A DNA stretch of 64,000 nucleotides from Nitrosophilus alvini (GCF_015100395.1 NZ_AP022847.1:248001-312000), one strand, 5' to 3'. Counted from the stretch's first letter, positions 34,967 through 44,645 are shown. Translations and numbers: made by a program. Notes: a model not told the origin generated them from the sequence alone.

Positions 34967-35036
34967 AGTGTGAGTGTGGGTGTGGGTGTGAGTGAATGCT
35001 GATTACCGACATCAATTACCAATCACGAATTACGAA
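34967..35036. repeat. Intergenic GT-rich plus ATCACGAATTACG repeat, copy 3
   Basis: A GT-rich run at 34967-34995 (AGTGTGAGTGTGGGTGTGGG then TGTGAGTGA) is followed by words ATTACCGA, ATCAATTACC, AATCACGAATTACGAA up to 35036. It is the longest copy, and its first 20 bases are identical to copy 1 at 19478. It stops just before the ribosome binding site of the RluA-family gene. Confidence 0.75.
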
Positions 35037-35049
35037 AAAAGAAGGAAAA

Positions 35050-35781
35050 ATGAAAGAGAAAGCATACAAGGTACTGGCTTTGCAGCTTGGTATCTCCAAT
35101 AAAAAAGCAAAAGAGTTGATCGACAGAGGGCTTGTATATGCGGGAGGCAAAAAAGTCTTGATTGCCAGAGGAGAGATCGATACAAAGACAAAGTTCAAAG
35201 TAAAAGAGACAAATCCTGTAAAAAAGATTTTTGAAGATGAAAATATTATTGCGGTTGACAAACCGGCACACATTTCAAGTGAAGAGATAGAAAAGGAGAG
35301 CGGAGCCAAGCTTTTGCACAGACTTGACAAAGAGACAAGCGGAGTGCTGCTGCTTGTAAAAAATGAAGAGTTTAGGAAAAGAGCTATTGAAGAGTTTAGA
35401 AAAGGAAGAGTTTTTAAAGAGTATATCGCATGGGTTCAGGGGATTGTCGCCGAGGAGACAAAAATCGATTTGCCAATTTTGACGGACAAAAAAGGACACA
35501 GGGCGAGAAGCAGAATTTCCTATTCAAAAGGAAAAGAGGCTTTGACCACAATTACGCCTTTGGAAATTGCTGCAAAAAAGACAAAGGTCAAAGCGGTGAT
35601 AAAAACCGGAAGAACCCATCAGATAAGAGTTCATCTCTCAAGAATAGATCATCCGATTATCGGAGATACATATTATAGCGGACCAGAATATGAAAGAGTT
35701 ATGCTTCATGCCAAAAAAATAGAGCTTTTAGGATACTCGTTTGAAGCGCCCCAGCCAAAGGAGTTTGAAAAATTTATATAA
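35050..35781 (+). CDS. RluA-family pseudouridine synthase
   Basis: Isomerises uridine to pseudouridine in rRNA or tRNA. The 243-residue protein has an N-terminal S4 RNA-binding domain (about residues 5-60, LQLGISNKKAKELIDRG) and the catalytic motif H-R-L-D-K-E-T-S-G with the Asp nucleophile. It also has G-R-T-H-Q-I-R-V-H-L and the C-terminal L-H-A-K-K-I. The ATG at 35050 after AAGGAA is used; the frame extends upstream only into the repeat spacer. Which uridine it modifies cannot be told. Confidence 0.9.
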   Translation: MKEKAYKVLALQLGISNKKAKELIDRGLVYAGGKKVLIARGEIDTKTKFKVKETNPVKKIFEDENIIAVDKPAHISSEEIEKESGAKLLHRLDKETSGVLLLVKNEEFRKRAIEEFRKGRVFKEYIAWVQGIVAEETKIDLPILTDKKGHRARSRISYSKGKEALTTITPLEIAAKKTKVKAVIKTGRTHQIRVHLSRIDHPIIGDTYYSGPEYERVMLHAKKIELLGYSFEAPQPKEFEKFI

Positions 35782-35876
35782 TATAAAGAAAAATTTAAGT
35801 AAAATTCGGCACTAAAAACTCTTTATTGCAAATTTATAGAAAAGATACAAAAATTTAACAAAAAGGCGGAAAAGAA

Positions 35877-37220
35877 GTGTTTGAAGCCCTGTCAAGCTCA
35901 TTTAGCAACGCAATAAGAAAAATAAGATTTAAAGATGATGAAAAAGCTCTTAAAAAAGCGTTGTCCGAACTGAAAAAATCTCTTTTGAAAGCGGACGTAC
36001 ACCATAAAGTTGTCAAAGAGCTTTTGCAAAGAGTCGAACTTGATACAAAAAGAGCAGGCATAGGAAAAGAGAACTTTCTAAAAGCTCTTGAAAAAAATCT
36101 TACAGAAATTTTGAGTGTACCGGGAAAACAGGGATTTGTTTTCGCTTCAAAACCGCCTACAGTGGTTTTGATGACAGGTCTGCAAGGAAGCGGTAAAACC
36201 ACAACTACAGGAAAATTGGCATACTATCTGAAACTTAGAAAGAAAAAAGTTCTTATGGTTGCTGCGGATTTGCAAAGAGTGGCAGCAGTTGAGCAGCTAA
36301 AACAGATAGCTTCCCAGATAGAGGTGGACATATACGCTGACGAAAATGAAAAGGACCCTGTAAAGATAGCAAAAAATGCCCTTGATATGGCAAACAAAAA
36401 TCTTTATGATGTGCTGCTTATAGATACGGCAGGCCGTTTGGCTATAGACGAAGAGCTTATGAAAGAGCTCAAAAACGTCAAAAATGCCGTTAATCCCGAT
36501 GAGGTTTTCTATGTTGCCGACTCTTTGACAGGACAGGATGCAGTAAGGAGTGCTGCCACGTTCAATAATGAGATAGGTATAACTGGGGTTATCCTTACAA
36601 AATACGACGGCGACAGCAAAGGTGGTGTTGCTCTGGGTATTGCCCATCAAATAGGTGTTCCTCTGAGATTTATAGGTACGGGTGAAAAGATGCCCGATCT
36701 TGAGGTTTTCATCCCGGAAAGAATCACCGGCAGACTAATGGGGGCTGGAGACATAGAGTCTCTTGCAGAAAAAACGGCTGCGGTTATAGATGAGAAGAAG
36801 GCCAAAAAGATATCCAAAAAGCTTCAGAAAGGAAAATTCAATTTTGAAGATTTTCTGGAGCAGTTGGAATCTTTGAAAAAGATGGGGAGTCTAAAGTCTC
36901 TTATAGGAATGATTCCGGGTCTATCAAATATGGCCGGAGCATTGAAAGATATAGACCTTGACAACTCAAAAGAGATAAAAAAGATAAGGGCAATGATAAA
37001 CTCTATGACTCCCAAGGAGAGGCAAAACCCCGACCTTCTCAATAACAGCAGAAAAAGAAGGATTGCTGCGGGGGCGGGACTTTCACAGCAGGAAGTCAAT
37101 AAAATAATAAAGCAGTTCAACAATGCTGCAAAATTTGCGAAAAAATTTTCCGGCAAAAAAGGTATGCAGGATCTGCAGAATATGATGAATCAGATGAAGC
37201 ATATGAATATACCCAGGTAG
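35877..37220 (+). CDS. ffh: Signal recognition particle protein Ffh (SRP54)
   Basis: GTPase that with 4.5S RNA delivers nascent membrane proteins to FtsY. The 447-residue protein has an N domain (1-90) and a G domain with G-L-Q-G-S-G-K-T-T-T, D-T-A-G-R-L and T-K-Y-D-G-D-S-K-G-G. The methionine-rich M domain carries M-I-P-G and a C-terminal string of Met (QNMMNQMKHMN). The start is GTG at 35877 after GGCGGAAAAGAA. It heads the operon with rpsP, khpA, rimM, trmD and rplS, separated from rpsP by a hairpin spacer. Confidence 0.97.
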   Translation: MFEALSSSFSNAIRKIRFKDDEKALKKALSELKKSLLKADVHHKVVKELLQRVELDTKRAGIGKENFLKALEKNLTEILSVPGKQGFVFASKPPTVVLMTGLQGSGKTTTTGKLAYYLKLRKKKVLMVAADLQRVAAVEQLKQIASQIEVDIYADENEKDPVKIAKNALDMANKNLYDVLLIDTAGRLAIDEELMKELKNVKNAVNPDEVFYVADSLTGQDAVRSAATFNNEIGITGVILTKYDGDSKGGVALGIAHQIGVPLRFIGTGEKMPDLEVFIPERITGRLMGAGDIESLAEKTAAVIDEKKAKKISKKLQKGKFNFEDFLEQLESLKKMGSLKSLIGMIPGLSNMAGALKDIDLDNSKEIKKIRAMINSMTPKERQNPDLLNNSRKRRIAAGAGLSQQEVNKIIKQFNNAAKFAKKFSGKKGMQDLQNMMNQMKHMNIPR

Positions 37221-37235
37221 GCCAAAAGATTGATG

Positions 37236-37277
37236 GGTAAAGAGGTGAAAAGGTGAAAACCTTTTGACTTTTTTACC
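37236..37277. repeat. Intergenic imperfect hairpin between ffh and rpsP
   Basis: An 18-base arm at 37236-37253 (GGTAAAGAGGTGAAAAGG) pairs with 37260-37277 (CCTTTTGACTTTTTTACC) with a few mismatches and a 6-base loop. The words GAGGTGA and GTGAAAAGG recall the hairpin at 20114-20158. It could attenuate the ribosomal operon, but the strongest T-run is inside the stem. Confidence 0.5.
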
Positions 37278-37307
37278 TAACGTTTAAAAATCAAAAGGAG
37301 AAAGTTA

Positions 37308-37535
37308 ATGACAGTAATCAGATTGACAAGAATGGGTAGAAAGAAAAAGCCTTTCTACAGAATCGTAGTTACGGACAGTAGAAAAAAGAGAGACGGTGGA
37401 TGGATAGAGTCTATCGGATATTACAATCCTCTCACAGAGCCTGCTACTGTAAAATTCGACGAAGAGAGACTTGAGTATTGGCTTGGTGTGGGTGCCAAAA
37501 TGAGCGACAGAGTGAAAAAAATCACCGGTAAATAA
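37308..37535 (+). CDS. rpsP: 30S ribosomal protein S16
   Basis: A 75-residue bS16, starting [20 protein letters not shown], the family's hallmark N terminus, with the [19 protein letters not shown] segment. The ribosome binding site is AAAAGGAG. khpA follows one base after its stop. Confidence 0.98.
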   Translation: MTVIRLTRMGRKKKPFYRIVVTDSRKKRDGGWIESIGYYNPLTEPATVKFDEERLEYWLGVGAKMSDRVKKITGK

Positions 37536-37536
37536 T

Positions 37537-37782
37537 ATGATCGAAAAGTTTGTAGAATCGTATGCAAAGCTGATTGCCACGGTTCCGGAAGATATTAGAG
37601 TAGAGAGAATCGACAAAGATGATACTTTTGCCGAGATAATCATATATGCCAACAGAGCCGATGCGGGTAAACTGATAGGCAAAGACGGCAAAATGATAGG
37701 CGCTATCAAAACCGTCATATCCGGATGCAAAGCAAAGGATGGGATAAGCTATAAAGTAAACGTAAAAGCGATAGAGGAGTGA
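37537..37782 (+). CDS. khpA: KH-domain RNA-binding protein KhpA
   Basis: An 81-residue single KH-domain protein with the G-K-D-G loop (IGKDGKMIGAI) between its two helices. KhpA binds many RNAs and pairs with KhpB in several bacteria. It is always found between rpsP and rimM in this phylum. Its stop overlaps the rimM ATG (TGATG). Confidence 0.92.
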   Translation: MIEKFVESYAKLIATVPEDIRVERIDKDDTFAEIIIYANRADAGKLIGKDGKMIGAIKTVISGCKAKDGISYKVNVKAIEE

Positions 37783-38306
37783 TGTTGGAAAAGGTCGATG
37801 TAGCCAGGATAGGAAAGGCAGTCGGCTTGAAAGGAGAACTAAAACTCCATCTTTTTACGGATTTTCCCGAACAGTTTAAAAAAGGTGCAAAGTTTTCTAC
37901 TAAAAGGGGTAGTTTAACTATAGAGTATTACGACTCCAAAAGAGGAGTTGTAAAATTTGAAGGTGTTGATACTCCCGAAGATGCAAAAAGACTTACAAAT
38001 CTTCTGCTTTCCACTACCGAAGAGCAGACCAGAAAAAACTGCCAGCTTGATGAAGGCGAGTTTTTCTGGTTTGATATTATAGGGTGCGAAGTTTTTGAAA
38101 ATGGTGTCAGACTCGGAAAGGTTAAAGATATTCACAGATTTCCCGGTGGCGACTATCTTGAAATAAAAACAGATGATGCACTTGTTGAAAAAGGGCATCC
38201 CAAATCTTTTCTGGTTCCTTTTTTGGACAGATATATAAAAGATGTGAACATTTCCGAAGAACGGATAGAAAGCAGCGGTGCTATGGAGATTCTGGAAGCT
38301 TCATGA
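37782..38306 (+). CDS. rimM: 16S rRNA processing protein RimM
   Basis: A 174-residue ribosome-assembly factor for the 30S head that binds S19. It has an N-terminal RimM beta-barrel starting [15 protein letters not shown] and a C-terminal PRC barrel (W-F-D-I-I-G-C-E-V, then F-P-G-G-D-Y-L-E-I). I use the ATG overlapping the khpA stop rather than the GTG just before it. It overlaps trmD by 4 bases. Confidence 0.95.
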   Translation: MLEKVDVARIGKAVGLKGELKLHLFTDFPEQFKKGAKFSTKRGSLTIEYYDSKRGVVKFEGVDTPEDAKRLTNLLLSTTEEQTRKNCQLDEGEFFWFDIIGCEVFENGVRLGKVKDIHRFPGGDYLEIKTDDALVEKGHPKSFLVPFLDRYIKDVNISEERIESSGAMEILEAS

Positions 38307-38995
38307 GATTTACTTTTGTAACACTTTTTAAAAACCTGATCGATTTTTATTTTGAGGATTCCATACTAAAAAGAGCGAAAGCTAATGGGCTCATAAAAAT
38401 AGACTTTGTCAACCCAAGAGAATTTTCAAAAGAGAGACACAAAAAAGTCGATCATTATAAAGCAGGGGGAGGGGCCGGTATGCTTATGACTCCCCAGCCA
38501 CTCTGCGATGCAATAGAGAGCGTAAAAGAGAAAAAAAGCTGGGTTGTTTTCCTTACTCCGGCTGCAAAAAGATTCAATCAAAAAGATGCAAAGAGACTCT
38601 CAAAAAAAGAGCATATAATTTTTGTTACCGGAAGGTATGAAGGTTTTGATGAACGGGTTGTGGAAATCGAAGCGGACGAGGTTTTTTCCATAGGAGATTT
38701 TGTTCTGACCGGAGGGGAGCTTGCCGCTTTGGCAATGTGTGATGCCATAAGCCGTAACATTGAAGGCGTTTTGGGCAATATCAGCTCTTTGGAAGAGGAG
38801 AGTTTCGAGGAAAATCTTCTTGAAGCACCGGCATTTTGTAAGCCGGTTGAATTTAGAGGCAGTTTTATCCCTTCAGAGTTATTAAAGGGAAATCATAGTA
38901 AAATTAGCGCCTTAAAATATAGAATGTCACTGTGTAAAACAAAGTTTTACAGACCGGATCTTTTGAGAGATTCTACGATAAAGGATATAAAATGA
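38303..38995 (+). CDS. trmD: tRNA (guanine-37-N1)-methyltransferase
   Basis: Methylates G37 next to the anticodon to prevent frameshifting, with SAM bound in a trefoil-knot (SPOUT) fold. The 230-residue protein shows Y-K-A-G-G-G-A-G-M, the knot segment [12 protein letters not shown] and [12 protein letters not shown]. It is co-translated with rimM and rplS through ATGA overlaps. Confidence 0.97.
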   Translation: MRFTFVTLFKNLIDFYFEDSILKRAKANGLIKIDFVNPREFSKERHKKVDHYKAGGGAGMLMTPQPLCDAIESVKEKKSWVVFLTPAAKRFNQKDAKRLSKKEHIIFVTGRYEGFDERVVEIEADEVFSIGDFVLTGGELAALAMCDAISRNIEGVLGNISSLEEESFEENLLEAPAFCKPVEFRGSFIPSELLKGNHSKISALKYRMSLCKTKFYRPDLLRDSTIKDIK

Positions 38996-39348
38996 GAAAT
39001 AAATATATAGAGCATTTTGAAAAGTCTCAGATTTCTGAAAAGAGTGTTCCTGAGTTTAAAGCGGGTGATACCGTAAGAGTTGCCGTAAATATTAAAGAGG
39101 GCAATAAAACAAGAGTCCAGAATTTTGAAGGCATATGTATTGCTATAAAAGGCGAAGGAACAGGCAAAACATTCACCGTAAGAAAAATCGGCGCCAACAA
39201 TGTAGGCGTAGAAAGAATTTTCCCTATTTACAGTGACAGTATCGTTGATATAAAAGTTGTAAGAAGGGGACGTGTAAGAAGAGCCAAACTGTTCTATCTA
39301 AGAGGAAGAACAGGAAAAGCTGCAAGAATAAAAGAGCTTAGAAAATAA
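38992..39348 (+). CDS. rplS: 50S ribosomal protein L19
   Basis: A 118-residue bL19 at the subunit interface, with F-K-A-G-D-T-V-R-V near residue 22, F-E-G-I-C-I-A and the basic [14 protein letters not shown] end. It is the last gene of the ffh-rpsP operon; its stop codon lies inside the terminator hairpin. Confidence 0.98.
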   Translation: MRNKYIEHFEKSQISEKSVPEFKAGDTVRVAVNIKEGNKTRVQNFEGICIAIKGEGTGKTFTVRKIGANNVGVERIFPIYSDSIVDIKVVRRGRVRRAKLFYLRGRTGKAARIKELRK

Positions 39349-39360
39349 GCTCTTTTTCTT
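39333..39360. terminator. Intrinsic terminator after rplS (bidirectional)
   Basis: AGAGCTTA (39333-39340) pairs perfectly with TAAGCTCT (39346-39353) around GAAAA, followed by TTTTCTT. On the minus strand the same stem is followed by TTTATTC, so it also serves the convergent outer-membrane protein gene ending at 39368. Confidence 0.85.
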
Positions 39361-39367
39361 CTGTTTT

Positions 39368-40195
39368 CTATCTAAAACTGTACTTCAATTTTATTCCCAA
39401 ATAACTGTTTTTTGTTTTGCTGTCCGGCTCATAGGCATAAGTGACAAACGAGCCACCGCTTGTAAGTGCAACTGTATCGCTATGGTTGATTTCCCAATAG
39501 TCGTATCTGTAAAAACCGATAATATCTATTCTCTCTGTCAGGGTGTATTCAAGAGGAATTTCGATTTTGAAGCCTTCCGTGTTACCAAGCTTGAATGTTG
39601 CACCATCGTAGAGATATGCTTTCATTTCAGGTGAGAGAGCTTTTTGATATCCCAGTGAGAATCCAAGTGACACTCTCTTTGCAATCTCTTTTTTATAGCC
39701 TGCGCCTATATAGAAATATTTCCATTTGTACGTTTCGTCGTAATCCCCTGAATAATCCGATTTTCCTCTTTTCCACTCTCTGTAACCAAATGCAATTTTC
39801 GAGTGCAAAGTGCCGTAATTATACTCTTTCTTGCCTATTAAAGAGATTTCAGGCTGCAGAATTGAGACGTTGTCTTTGGTCAGACTCAGAGGTGTACCTC
39901 CCCAGGTAGAACCCTCATAATGGCTTTTACCTTTTGTATATTCTATAGATGCGCCTATGTAATATACATCTTTCAAATGAAAAAGGGCCTTTGCATTTAT
40001 ACCGTTCATATCGCCAAACAGATCGGTAGAATCTCCGTCAAGAAAATTTCCACCTGTATCATACTCTTTATAGTCCATTTTCAAAGTTTGCAGACCGATT
40101 TCGAAAGAGTCCAAACGGTAGTCATTGTCACTTTGTGCATAAAGTGAAGTTGACAAAACGGCACAAGCGATATAGAGCGCTACTCTTTTTGACAT
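39368..40195 (-). CDS. Outer-membrane beta-barrel protein
   Basis: A 275-residue exported protein with signal peptide (MSKRVALYIACAVLSTSLYA). The mature part alternates short amphipathic strands rich in Tyr, Gly and Lys and ends in Y-L-G-I-K-L-K-Y-S-F-R, close to the terminal-aromatic signal used by the BAM machinery. About ten to twelve strands can be guessed. Ligand and function are unknown. The ribosome binding site is AGAGGAGT. Confidence 0.75.
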   Translation of the reverse strand: MSKRVALYIACAVLSTSLYAQSDNDYRLDSFEIGLQTLKMDYKEYDTGGNFLDGDSTDLFGDMNGINAKALFHLKDVYYIGASIEYTKGKSHYEGSTWGGTPLSLTKDNVSILQPEISLIGKKEYNYGTLHSKIAFGYREWKRGKSDYSGDYDETYKWKYFYIGAGYKKEIAKRVSLGFSLGYQKALSPEMKAYLYDGATFKLGNTEGFKIEIPLEYTLTERIDIIGFYRYDYWEINHSDTVALTSGGSFVTYAYEPDSKTKNSYLGIKLKYSFR

Positions 40196-40275
40196 GAAAA
40201 CTCCTCTAAAAAATTTTAAATATAGAAGAGTATAGTTGAAAACTGATAAAATCTGTATTATAAAGGATAGATGAT

Positions 40276-40725
40276 TCAGTAGTTCTTCATAGCGGCTCTG
40301 GCTTCTTTATCCATCATCTTTTTCTTGATGGCTTCTCTTTTATCATGCAAAGTCTTCCCTTTTGCAAGGGCAATTTCAAGTTTGGCAATATTTCTATTGT
40401 TAAAATATAGCTTCAAAGGAACTATGGTAAGCCCTTTTTCTGAAGTTTTTCCTATGAGCTTGTTTATCTCTTTTTTGTGAAGAAGAAGTTTTCTTGGTCT
40501 CTTTTCATCCGGCCTGAAGTGTGCGGCAGAAGTGCTTAGATGAGAGATATGCATACCAAATATAAAAGGCTCGCCTTTTACTATTTTTATAAAACTGTCC
40601 TTCAGGTTTACACGACCGGCTCTTATAGCTTTTACTTCGCTTCCTTCAAGAACGATGCCGGCTTCAAACCTCTCCAGTATCTCAAAATCGTGAAAAGCTT
40701 TTTTGTTTCTTGCTATGACTTTCAT
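40276..40725 (-). CDS. smpB: SsrA-binding protein SmpB
   Basis: Binds tmRNA and brings it to stalled ribosomes. The 149-residue protein has [10 protein letters not shown] near the start, [12 protein letters not shown], and the basic C-terminal tail G-K[11 protein letters not shown]. Its start lies inside the end of ispE (about 44-base overlap), so the two are coupled. tmRNA itself is not seen in the window. Confidence 0.96.
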   Translation of the reverse strand: MKVIARNKKAFHDFEILERFEAGIVLEGSEVKAIRAGRVNLKDSFIKIVKGEPFIFGMHISHLSTSAAHFRPDEKRPRKLLLHKKEINKLIGKTSEKGLTIVPLKLYFNNRNIAKLEIALAKGKTLHDKREAIKKKMMDKEARAAMKNY

Positions 40726-41503
40726 TTTTGTGTTTTTCCTTCATATATTTGAGTCTGAAAAAGCTGCTGCCGCTGCCGCTCATAAACCAGCCAGGCTGTA
40801 GATATTCTTTTAGTTCCGGTTTTACAACAAGAGCCGCTTTTAAAAGGTCATTTACTTCCGTTGCTTCATAATTTTCCATAATATATTTGCTTTTCATTGA
40901 CGCCAGTTTTTTTGCAAAGGCAATATCTGTATGCTTTAAAAATCTCTTTCTGAAAACCGCGTAGATCTCTTTTGTATCGCATTTTATCCGGGGTGTAATT
41001 ATATCAAATTCAAGCGTCTCTTCTTCAAACGGCTCTACTATCTCTCCAATGCCGCTTACATTTGCACTATTGTATCCATGTATGAAAAAGGGAACATCTG
41101 CGCCGACTCTTTTGCCGAGTTCTGCCATTTGCTTTTTTGAGAGACCAAGACCTATGGCATCATTGGCCATAGTTATAAAAACGGCTGCATTGGAGCTTCC
41201 GCCGCCCAGTCCTGCAAAAGATGGTATCTGTTTTTGGACAGTAACTTTGTGGGACCGAAAAAATATTTCGACTCTTTTGTCCAGATCGCAGAGAAGTTTA
41301 TATGCTTTATATATGGTGTTTTCTTTTGTATCGCACCCGAAATCTCCCTCAAGCTCGAAACCCTTTGTCTCTTTTTCCTCGAAACTGACAATATCGTAAA
41401 GATTTTTGACAAGAACAAATCTGGAAATCAGTTCGTGATAATCTCCTCTAGTTCCAACAATTTTTAAAAATATATTAACTTTTGCGTAGGATTTTGCTTT
41501 CAT
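40682..41503 (-). CDS. ispE: 4-diphosphocytidyl-2-C-methyl-D-erythritol kinase
   Basis: GHMP kinase of the non-mevalonate isoprenoid pathway. The 273-residue protein has S-Y-A-K-V-N-I-F-L at the N terminus, the ATP loop [14 protein letters not shown] (about residue 92) and G-A-D-V-P-F-F. The C-terminal M-S-G-S-G-S-S-F-F is also present. The last 15 residues, beyond the usual end, lie in the overlap with smpB. It starts 3 bases after the truB stop. Confidence 0.92.
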   Translation of the reverse strand: MKAKSYAKVNIFLKIVGTRGDYHELISRFVLVKNLYDIVSFEEKETKGFELEGDFGCDTKENTIYKAYKLLCDLDKRVEIFFRSHKVTVQKQIPSFAGLGGGSSNAAVFITMANDAIGLGLSKKQMAELGKRVGADVPFFIHGYNSANVSGIGEIVEPFEEETLEFDIITPRIKCDTKEIYAVFRKRFLKHTDIAFAKKLASMKSKYIMENYEATEVNDLLKAALVVKPELKEYLQPGWFMSGSGSSFFRLKYMKEKHKNESHSKKQKSFSRF

Positions 41504-41506
41504 TTT

Positions 41507-42445
41507 TCAATTTTCCTGTTTTAACTTTTCTGTTTTCGGCAATCTGTTTATTTCATATGAAACTTTATCTTTTTCAACTTTGATTATGGAGAAGAAATTT
41601 TTATATTCGATATAGTAGTATCCATCGTCTCTTATTTCAAGGTCGTCCGGTTCTATTTTTTTGCCGTCCCATACCTCATTATCGCTGAGAGCACACCTGT
41701 TTTTTGGAATTTTGAGATATTTGAGAGGATCAAGAGCAATTTCGTTTTCATAGACAAACTTTCCCTCTCTGATTCTATCAAGCATACTCAAAGCGCCTGT
41801 TGTTCCCAATTTTTCCGCGATCATTTTACCGATACTTCTTATGTATGTTCCTTCGGATACTTCGGCTTCGAAAGTGAGGAAAGGGTGGGAATATCTTAAA
41901 AGTTTTATATCGTATATATATGATTTTACAGGCTTTAAGGAAAACTCGGCATTTTGTCTCGCAAGTTCATATGAACGAACGCCTTCGATCTTTTTTGCGG
42001 AATATTTAGGCGGTATATACTCTATTTCTCCTTTCAGTTCCTCTACAACATTTTTTATTTTTTCTTCCGCAAACGGGAGCAGCTGATCAATTTTTTCTAT
42101 ATTTTCTATATCCAGGGTTGGGCTGTGGGTCCCGAGCCAGAGAGTTGCTCTGTAGACTTTCGGTGTTTTATCCAAAAATCTGAAAAGTTTAGTATAGCTT
42201 CCAAAAGCGATAATTAGCACACCCTTTGCAAAAGGATCGAGTGTACCGGAAAATCCGGCTTTTTTGACTCTATATTTTTTTTTGATACGATGAAGAAAAC
42301 TGTTTGAACTTATAAACGGAGGTTTATAGGCAACAAACAACCGTGATGAAGAATCAAGAGCGAAGGTAAAAGATTTTTTCTGTTTTTCTGTTTTTTTTCC
42401 TTCGTTTATTGTCAAATTATACCTTTTGTTATATTTTTTCAACAA
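41507..42445 (-). CDS. truB: tRNA pseudouridine-55 synthase
   Basis: Makes pseudouridine 55 in the T loop of tRNAs. The catalytic core starts L-F-V-A-Y-K-P (about residue 37), with the nucleophile in K-A-G-F-S-G-T-L-D-P-F-A-K-G and the later G-T-Y-I-R-S-I segment. The open frame begins at 42445, inside uvrD, giving about 35 lysine-rich N-terminal residues that family members lack. The real start may be a later TTG just before F-V-A-Y-K-P; no good ribosome binding site decides it. Confidence 0.9.
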   Translation of the reverse strand: MLKKYNKRYNLTINEGKKTEKQKKSFTFALDSSSRLFVAYKPPFISSNSFLHRIKKKYRVKKAGFSGTLDPFAKGVLIIAFGSYTKLFRFLDKTPKVYRATLWLGTHSPTLDIENIEKIDQLLPFAEEKIKNVVEELKGEIEYIPPKYSAKKIEGVRSYELARQNAEFSLKPVKSYIYDIKLLRYSHPFLTFEAEVSEGTYIRSIGKMIAEKLGTTGALSMLDRIREGKFVYENEIALDPLKYLKIPKNRCALSDNEVWDGKKIEPDDLEIRDDGYYYIEYKNFFSIIKVEKDKVSYEINRLPKTEKLKQEN

Positions 42446-44474
42446 AAGATGCCAAAATCTCTCTCTTCTGGCCGCCGAAATTTATGGACAGTTTGAATTC
42501 CCTTCCCACCTTGCTGACCCCCGTTACTCTTCCCATGCCGAATATTTTATGTTTTACAAGGTCGCCTTTTTTGAAAGAAGTCGATTTTTCTATAGTGAGA
42601 CTTCCTTTACAAAGACCTGCCTCTTTTAAGAATCTGCTCTTTTGAAGCTCGGTTCTTCTTCCTTTGTAAAATCTGCTTTTTACATGGCTGAGTACCAGTT
42701 CCTCTTTTGCCCGGGTAATCGCTACATATCCAAGACGTCTCTCCTCCTCGATATCGCTGCCGTCTCCTATAAGCGGGAAAAATCCCTCTTCCATACCTAT
42801 TACGAATAGATATCTGAATTCAAGTCCCTTGCTTGCATGAATACTCATAATGGATATGGTTTCTGCGTCTATCTGGTCCTGATCACTTTGAAGAGAGAGT
42901 TCGTTTAAAAACTCATCAAGGGAACTCTCCGGATTTTGTTTTATGAAATCTCTAAAGTATCCGTAAAATTCGTCTATATTGAGAACTCTTTCAAAACCGT
43001 CCGGCAGAGACTCGTAAAATTTTCTTATTTCAAAAACTTTTTCGATCTCATCTACAAAGTTGTACAGAGATTGCGAAGAGATTTTTCTTAGATATTTGAT
43101 ATTTTCTATAAACTCATTGATTGTTTTATAGTTTTTCTTTCCTATCAATGATATAAGCTCTTCCTCATTTGCCTCGGCAAGATATTGTATTATGGGAGTT
43201 TTATTCAAAAAGGCGGCTTTTTGCATCTTTTCAAAAGTTACTTTTCCGATACCTCTTTTGGGTTTGTTGATGATTCTTTTGAGTGAGAAGTCGTCATGAG
43301 GATTTGCTATGATTCTCAGATAACTTATAAGGTCTTTTATCTCGGCACGTTCGTAAAATCTTATGGCTCCCACCAGTTTATAGGGAACTCCTGCTTTGTT
43401 AAGACCTTCTTCTAAAGAGCGGCTGAGTGCGTTTATTCTGAAAAGTACGGCTATTTCGTTGGGGTCTGCACCCTGGTCAAGAAGTTCTCTTATCTTTTTT
43501 GCTATCTTGTAAGACTCTTCCGTTTCATCTTTCGATTCGTAAACCTCTATCTTTTTTCCGGGTCCGGCCACGCTTTTGAGGTTTTTCCCAAGACGGTTTC
43601 TGTTGTGTTCTATCAGCATATTTGCGGCTTTGAGTATCTCTTCGGTGGAACGGTAGTTGGTCTCTAACTTTATAACGGTTGTGTTTTCGAAAGAGTTTGG
43701 AAATTCGAGAATGTTTTTTATATTTGCACCTCTCCAGCCGTATATACTCTGATCGTCATCGCCTACTACGCAAATATTGTTGTGTGTACAGCAGAGTTTT
43801 TTTACTATTTTATACTGTAGCTCATTGGTGTCCTGATATTCGTCAATCATTATATACTGGTATCTTTGGCTGGTATCGCGACACAAATCTTCGTTTTTGT
43901 CGAGTATTTTGTATGTAAGCGCCAGCAGATCGTCAAAATCTACAAGATTGTTCTCTTTGAGATAGTTCTGATATTTCTGATACAAGGAGGCTATCTTTTT
44001 ATAGTTGGGCAACTGCGCTTTTTCCAGGGCAATTTCAGGTTCTATAAGAGAGTTTTTGTATCTTGATATTTCGCTGGCAATCAGTGATATGGGAAGATCG
44101 GGTTCGAAGGATTTCAGAACTCTCTTTTTGTCATCTGTATCTATTATGACAAAACTGTTTTTTCGTCCTATCTCCTCTATATGAAATTTCAGAAAAAGAA
44201 GTCCGAACTTATGAAAAGTGCAAAGAAGAGGAGGGTAGATGGAGTTGTCAATCAAAGAAAGAGCTCTGTCTCTCATCTCTTTTGCCGCTTTGTTGGTAAA
44301 AGTCAGAGTCAAAGTGTTTGCCGGGTCGATACCTGCCGCAAGAAGATATGCCAATCTGCTCGTAATTGTTTTTGTTTTGCCGCTTCCCGCCCCTGCTAGT
44401 ATCAAGAGAGGACCGTCTATCTTTTTTACCGCTTCTATCTGTGCTTCGTTAAGGTTTTCGAAAATCTTGTCCAT
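42429..44474 (-). CDS. uvrD: UvrD/PcrA-family DNA helicase
   Basis: A 3'-5' superfamily I helicase used in repair and clearing of protein from DNA. The 681-residue protein has Walker A G-A-G-S-G-K-T (about residue 33), motif II D-E-Y-Q-D-T-N, motif III G-D-D-D-Q-S-I-Y-G-W-R-G-A, and motif V/VI text S-I-H-A-S-K-G-L-E-F and Y-V-A-I-T-R-A-K-E-E-L. The C terminus carries the K-H-K-I-F-G-M-G-R-V Tudor-like end of PcrA/UvrD. It overlaps the truB frame at its 3' end and is divergent from the LysR gene across 171 AT-rich bases. Confidence 0.95.
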   Translation of the reverse strand: MDKIFENLNEAQIEAVKKIDGPLLILAGAGSGKTKTITSRLAYLLAAGIDPANTLTLTFTNKAAKEMRDRALSLIDNSIYPPLLCTFHKFGLLFLKFHIEEIGRKNSFVIIDTDDKKRVLKSFEPDLPISLIASEISRYKNSLIEPEIALEKAQLPNYKKIASLYQKYQNYLKENNLVDFDDLLALTYKILDKNEDLCRDTSQRYQYIMIDEYQDTNELQYKIVKKLCCTHNNICVVGDDDQSIYGWRGANIKNILEFPNSFENTTVIKLETNYRSTEEILKAANMLIEHNRNRLGKNLKSVAGPGKKIEVYESKDETEESYKIAKKIRELLDQGADPNEIAVLFRINALSRSLEEGLNKAGVPYKLVGAIRFYERAEIKDLISYLRIIANPHDDFSLKRIINKPKRGIGKVTFEKMQKAAFLNKTPIIQYLAEANEEELISLIGKKNYKTINEFIENIKYLRKISSQSLYNFVDEIEKVFEIRKFYESLPDGFERVLNIDEFYGYFRDFIKQNPESSLDEFLNELSLQSDQDQIDAETISIMSIHASKGLEFRYLFVIGMEEGFFPLIGDGSDIEEERRLGYVAITRAKEELVLSHVKSRFYKGRRTELQKSRFLKEAGLCKGSLTIEKSTSFKKGDLVKHKIFGMGRVTGVSKVGREFKLSINFGGQKREILASFVEKI

Positions 44475-44645
44475 ATCAAGCCTGTGCTTTGTAATTTAGT
44501 ATTCTATTATATCAAAATATATATGAAACAATATCGAAGAAAATTTAATGTATTAAAAAAAATTATTGAAAAGTTTATTATTATTTGTTATAATAGTTTT
44601 AATATATTCAGTTTTTTTAATAATCTATAGAATCAAAGGATTGAA

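Noticed and set aside
19478-35036. CRISPR array
   Set aside because: Copies are single, kilobases apart, GT-rich and without spacers; no cas genes are present.
42339-42445. Conserved N-terminal domain of TruB
   Set aside because: The first 35 residues are lysine-rich, overlap uvrD and have no counterpart in relatives; probably a frame extension.
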